Below are positions 5,901 to 8,843 of a DNA stretch of 8,843 bases, one piece after another; the stretch's first letter is position 1; every line of letters starts with the position of its first letter. Position numbers and translations under genes: made by a program. The stretch comes from Candidatus Cloacimonadota bacterium (GTDB lineage: Bacteria; Cloacimonadota; Cloacimonadia; Cloacimonadales; Cloacimonadaceae): NCBI GenBank assembly GCA_023392795.1, contig JAEWNJ010000142.1:1-8843 (forward strand). The letters run 5' to 3'. The notes under the pieces were generated by a model. It did not search any database and had not been told where the DNA came from. It saw only the letters and a program-made list of their open reading frames with translations.

Positions 5901-6530
5901 CTATTTGTTCTTTTTCAGGCTTTCCAATTGGGGTTTTACGTGGGATTCGTAGCAATCCGGGCATACTGAATGTGAAAACATGGTATCGGTATGATCGGAG
6001 ATGTAGCCTTCCACTTCCTGCCAATAGTCCTTGTCGGCGCGGATCTTTTTGCAATAGGAGCAGATGGGCAGCAGCTTTTCCAGGGAGCGGATTTGGACGG
6101 CGGCTCTTTCCAGGGCCTGACGCTGCTTTTCCATGCGGAGAGCTGATTTCACCCTTTGTACCAGTTCCAGATTGGAGAAGGGTTTGCTGATGTAATCCAT
6201 GGCACCCAGCTCAAAGGAGCGGGCCAGGGGTTCCATGTTATCATCCAGCGAAGCTGCGGTGATCATGATGATGGGAATGTAATCGAGCAAGGGATCCTGT
6301 TTGATCCATTCCAGTACATCATATCCGCTGAAACCGGGCATCATGATATCCAGCAGCAAAAGGTCCGGGGGATTGTGAGTGACGTCTTCCATCATGGTCT
6401 TGCCGCTGAAGAAGAGCTTCATGTTTGTAAATCCGGCTTGGGAGAGAACGGTTTTGATGAGTTTGAGATTGATCTCATCATCATCGGCTACATAGATCAG
6501 CATATCCTTGATTTCTTCAAATTTGAACAT
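5901..6530 (-). CDS. Response regulator with C-terminal four-cysteine module
   Basis: A 209-aa cytoplasmic protein. Residues 10-130 are a receiver domain with all key residues: acidic pocket D17/D18, phospho-acceptor D61 in L-L-L-L-D-I-M-M-P, switch T91 and K116 in S-K-P-F. A short helical linker (about 131-152) leads to L-P-I-C-S-Y-C-K-K-I-R (C157, C160) and, 30 residues on, C-P-D-C (C190, C193). This Cys4 tail is a known recurring module at the ends of receiver and PAS proteins in Deltaproteobacteria and related groups; it probably binds metal, and its output is not defined. There is no DNA-binding domain, and no histidine kinase is in view. The ATG at 6530 uses AAAGG 9 nt upstream, overlapping the end of the protease gene. 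An inner ATG at residue 10 has its AAGG too close. The gap to the protease stop is 6 nt, so the two should be co-expressed. Confidence 0.9.
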   Translation of the reverse strand: MFKFEEIKDMLIYVADDDEINLKLIKTVLSQAGFTNMKLFFSGKTMMEDVTHNPPDLLLLDIMMPGFSGYDVLEWIKQDPLLDYIPIIMITAASLDDNMEPLARSFELGAMDYISKPFSNLELVQRVKSALRMEKQRQALERAAVQIRSLEKLLPICSYCKKIRADKDYWQEVEGYISDHTDTMFSHSVCPDCYESHVKPQLESLKKNK

Positions 6531-6536
6531 GAGAGG

Positions 6537-8129
6537 CTACCTTTGTTTCTTTTGGCTTTCGGCATAGACGAACATTTCGTCCAGGGTTTTGAAGCGGTCG
6601 AAAAGCTTAACTGCTTCCAACAGCTGTTTATCCTGCGATACGGTGATTTTATAGGCTTCCTGGTCCCCATGGACTTTGCGCACCAATTCGCTCTTGATGG
6701 TGTTTTCGATATAAGCGCGGGAGCTGTCCAGATCGGCCAGAGTGTATGTGATATCTTGCTTCTTGGCGTAGCTCAAGAAATCCTGCATCAGTTTATCGGT
6801 GATCACCGGATTCTTGCCAAGGTTATGGTCATGATCCACCAGGTAGTCCACGGCGAAATTGAAGAACACATTCTTGCGGCGCAGTTCTGCGGAAAAGAGA
6901 GTGAGAAAATCGTTTTCCACTTCGATATCGGGATTGATGCCGCCGCCACCGAAGACTTCGCGGTTTTTGGATGTGTAGTACTTCTTGTTATGGTTTTCTT
7001 CGCTTTCTTTATTCAATTCGTCGGCGCTAACCTCTTCGCCTTTCAGGCGTTTGTCGTTGCTCATTTTATGGATGCAGCGTCCGCTCTTGATGTAATAGTA
7101 AGATGTGGTCACCTTGATGCCATTGCCGTTGGACAGGGGCATCAGTTGCTGCACACTTCCTTTACCGAAAGTGGTTTTTCCCATCACGAGGCCTTTGTCC
7201 CAGTCCTGCAAGCTACCGGCGAAAATCTCGGAAGCGGAGGCAGAAGCTTCGTTTACCAGTACTACGATGGGATAATCGCGCGTCTTGGTGTTATACCTGG
7301 TGTAAAGAGCATCCTGACGGGTGCGGCCTTTGGTTTCCACCACCAGCTTGTTGCCTCCGATAAACTCATTTACGGTATCCACCGCCTGATCCAGCAATCC
7401 GCCGGGATTGAAACGCAGATCCACGATCAGCCCCTTGATACCGTCGCTTTCCATCTCGGCGAGTGCCGTACGAAGCTCCGTGGTGGTGTTTTCATTAAAC
7501 TGACTGATGCGCAGATAGCCCACGCCATTGTCCATCTTGAAGCTATAGGGAACGCTTTTGATCTTGATCACTTCGCGTACAATGGTAAAATCTATAGGTT
7601 CGGGGATGCCGGGGCGGGCGATGGTGATCACCACAGTGCTGCCCACATCTCCGCGCATGTATTTGATGGATTCATCGGTGCTAAAGCCAACGATGCTTTT
7701 GCCGTCCACCTTGATGATGCGGTCGCCAGCGGTGATACCCATGCGGAAAGCCGGCGTACCCTCGATGGGGGAGACGACCGTCACATAATCCCCGATCTTA
7801 TCGATCTGGATACCCAGACCGCCAAAAGAACCTTTTGTGCTGGTGGTAAAGTCCTTGAATTCATCGGCGGAGAAATAGGTGGTATGAGGATCGGTGGAGC
7901 CGAGCATACCCTTGATGGCAGCCTCGATGAGCTCTTCATCGGACAGCTCGGTTACATAATTTTGCCGGAGTTTCATCAAAACTTCACTGAAGACCTGTAA
8001 TTGGTTATATACGTTCCCTGAGCCAGGTTTTCCCTGGGCATAGGCATTTGTGGCGAGCAGTAGCAGTGTGGCGGTAAGGATCCACACTCCTGCGATGGTG
8101 ATCAAGGCAGTGCGTTGTTTTGGCTTCAT
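6537..8129 (-). CDS. C-terminal processing protease, S41 family with PDZ domain
   Basis: A 530-aa envelope protease of the CtpA/Prc type that trims or degrades periplasmic proteins from their C-termini. Residues 8-31 form a signal peptide or anchor ending A-Y-A-Q. An N-terminal helical region (about 40-95) is followed by a PDZ domain (about 100-172) with G-G-L-G-I and a ligand-loop G-D-R-I-I-K-V-D-G. The S41 core (about 195-420) carries N-P-G-G (241-244) and the catalytic dyad, Ser298 in S-A-S-A-S-E-I and Lys323 in T-F-G-K-G-S-V-Q-Q. The Ser-Lys spacing of 25 equals that of E. coli Prc. A C-terminal tail of about 110 helical, charged residues (420-530) is longer than in the shortest CtpA forms. 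The ATG at 8129 follows AGGAG, which overlaps the tmk stop codon. It lies between tmk and the response regulator in the operon. Confidence 0.95.
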   Translation of the reverse strand: MKPKQRTALITIAGVWILTATLLLLATNAYAQGKPGSGNVYNQLQVFSEVLMKLRQNYVTELSDEELIEAAIKGMLGSTDPHTTYFSADEFKDFTTSTKGSFGGLGIQIDKIGDYVTVVSPIEGTPAFRMGITAGDRIIKVDGKSIVGFSTDESIKYMRGDVGSTVVITIARPGIPEPIDFTIVREVIKIKSVPYSFKMDNGVGYLRISQFNENTTTELRTALAEMESDGIKGLIVDLRFNPGGLLDQAVDTVNEFIGGNKLVVETKGRTRQDALYTRYNTKTRDYPIVVLVNEASASASEIFAGSLQDWDKGLVMGKTTFGKGSVQQLMPLSNGNGIKVTTSYYYIKSGRCIHKMSNDKRLKGEEVSADELNKESEENHNKKYYTSKNREVFGGGGINPDIEVENDFLTLFSAELRRKNVFFNFAVDYLVDHDHNLGKNPVITDKLMQDFLSYAKKQDITYTLADLDSSRAYIENTIKSELVRKVHGDQEAYKITVSQDKQLLEAVKLFDRFKTLDEMFVYAESQKKQR

Positions 8130-8141
8130 GTTTCGTGTCTC

Positions 8142-8753
8142 CTAACAGAGTTTCAAAGCTCGAAGAATCTCTTGGTGAATATCCTCCGGAGCTTTTGAAC
8201 CATCCAGAACAAGATATCTGAAGGGCTGTTTTTTGGCAAGCAATAAGAACTGCTGGCGAACTTTTTCGTGAAATTCCACATTCTCCAATTCCAAACGATC
8301 CAAAGAGCGTTCTTTGATCCTTGCCAGACCTCTGTCTACGGGGAGATCAAGCAGCACCGTGAGGTCAGGAACGGTATTGAAAGTGGCATAATGAGTCAAA
8401 GTATCGATGATGTCCTCATCCAGCTCGCGCGCTGCGCCCTGATAGGCATATGTGCTGTCAAAGTAACGATCACAGATCACCAGTTTACCTGCTTCCAGGG
8501 CGGGGATGATCAATTCGCCCGTATGCTGGCAGCGGGACGCGTTGTAGAGCAGGAGTTCGGTTTCGGGCAGCATTTCCTTGCAGGCGGGATCGAGCAGGAT
8601 CCTGCGGATGGCTTCGGCGATAGGTGTGCCACCGGGTTCGCGGGTCTTCAGATAGGGGATGCCTTCCTTTTCCAGGTAGCTGATCAGCAGCTTTACCTGA
8701 GTGCTTTTGCCGCTGCCCTCAATGCCTTCAAAAGTGACGAATTTGCCTCGCAT
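8142..8753 (-). CDS. tmk: Thymidylate kinase
   Basis: Phosphorylates dTMP to dTDP with ATP, an essential step of dTTP synthesis in the cytoplasm. The 203 residues are a normal full length. Visible motifs are the P-loop G-I-E-G-S-G-K-S-T (10-18), the R-E-P-G-G-T element (38-43), the nucleotide-binding S-R-C-Q-H (73-77) and D-R-Y-x-D-S-T-x-A-Y-Q-G (95-106). A lid segment with R145, K147, R149 and R153 follows. The P-loop has no arginine while the lid is basic, as in the E. coli-like type II enzymes. The ATG at 8753 follows AAGGA, which overlaps the stop codon of the upstream oxidase gene (9-nt gap). A 12-nt gap separates tmk from the protease gene. Confidence 0.96.
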   Translation of the reverse strand: MRGKFVTFEGIEGSGKSTQVKLLISYLEKEGIPYLKTREPGGTPIAEAIRRILLDPACKEMLPETELLLYNASRCQHTGELIIPALEAGKLVICDRYFDSTYAYQGAARELDEDIIDTLTHYATFNTVPDLTVLLDLPVDRGLARIKERSLDRLELENVEFHEKVRQQFLLLAKKQPFRYLVLDGSKAPEDIHQEILRALKLC

Positions 8754-8762
8754 AAGCTTTCC

Positions 8763-8843
8763 TTAGAGGATCGTATCGTGCAGATAGTGCAGATCGTCCT
8801 TACTGGGGTTGTCGATCAGGTAGTGTGCACCGCGGCTTTCTTT
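8763..8843 (-). CDS. nadB: L-aspartate oxidase, C-terminal fragment cut by the window edge
   Basis: The last 26 codons of a gene entering from the right edge, ending in TAA at 8763-8765. The translation begins K-E-S-R-G-A-H-Y-L-I-D-N-P and ends H-D-T-I-L. The E-S-R-G-x-H-Y-x-x-D-x-P signature lies near the C-terminus of L-aspartate oxidase, the flavoenzyme that makes iminoaspartate for NAD synthesis. Related fumarate reductase and succinate dehydrogenase flavoproteins share E-S-R-G-A-H, but they usually lack the following Tyr and extend well beyond it. The short tail after the motif favours NadB. The frame is incomplete because of the window limit, not because of damage. The stop codon overlaps the tmk ribosome binding site. 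Confidence 0.68.
   Translation of the reverse strand, partial: KESRGAHYLIDNPSKDDLHYLHDTIL

Noticed and set aside
5758..6054. Minus-strand ORF of 98 codons crossing the end of the response regulator gene
   Set aside because: It is out of frame with the regulator, covers the terminator hairpin, has no recognisable domain and has no supported start.
6156..8000. Plus-strand ORF of 614 codons antisense to the protease and regulator genes
   Set aside because: It mirrors two strongly supported minus-strand genes. Its translation is a low-information run of I, H, F, G and D with no domain, which is typical of codon-bias shadow ORFs.

Overview
The window looks like chromosomal DNA from a Gram-negative (diderm) bacterium. 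It carries a signal-peptide-bearing outer-membrane-type barrel protein, a lipobox lipoprotein and a periplasmic S41 protease. Protein style and gene content resemble the Cloacimonadota (Candidatus Cloacimonas and relatives, FCB side of the tree). That assignment rests on recognition, not on a marker gene, and is moderate at best. I see no rRNA, tRNA, CRISPR array, integrase, transposase or phage gene.

Right block (about 5901-8843, minus strand, read right to left): a tight run of four genes. These are the C-terminus of a probable L-aspartate oxidase (nadB, cut by the window edge), thymidylate kinase (tmk), a C-terminal processing protease (S41/PDZ), and an orphan response regulator with a four-cysteine C-terminal module. 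Gaps are only 6-12 nt and ribosome binding sites sit on or next to the preceding stop codon, so this is almost certainly one transcript. It ends at an imperfect 15-bp hairpin at 5826-5860.

Middle block: a lone plus-strand lipoprotein gene (4904-5668) has its own clear sigma70-type promoter and converges on the response regulator. It diverges from a B12-binding-domain radical SAM gene (3235-4638, minus). The 265 nt between the two starts are open in one minus-strand frame and one plus-strand frame, so an automatic caller would over-extend the radical SAM protein by 66 residues. I place its start at a TTG with a good ribosome binding site.

Left block (minus strand): after a 190-nt leader with two candidate promoters comes a predicted outer-membrane barrel protein with thrombospondin-type-3-like calcium repeats. 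An AI-2E-family (PerM/TqsA-like) membrane protein and a small 12-cysteine DUF3795-like protein follow. The three are closely spaced and probably co-transcribed.

Most genes here are housekeeping or conserved hypothetical. I found no convincing new defence, mobile or biosynthetic system. The most useful leads are the divergent intergenic region at 4639-4903, the calcium-repeat barrel protein with its leader, and the cysteine-tailed orphan response regulator next to an envelope protease.
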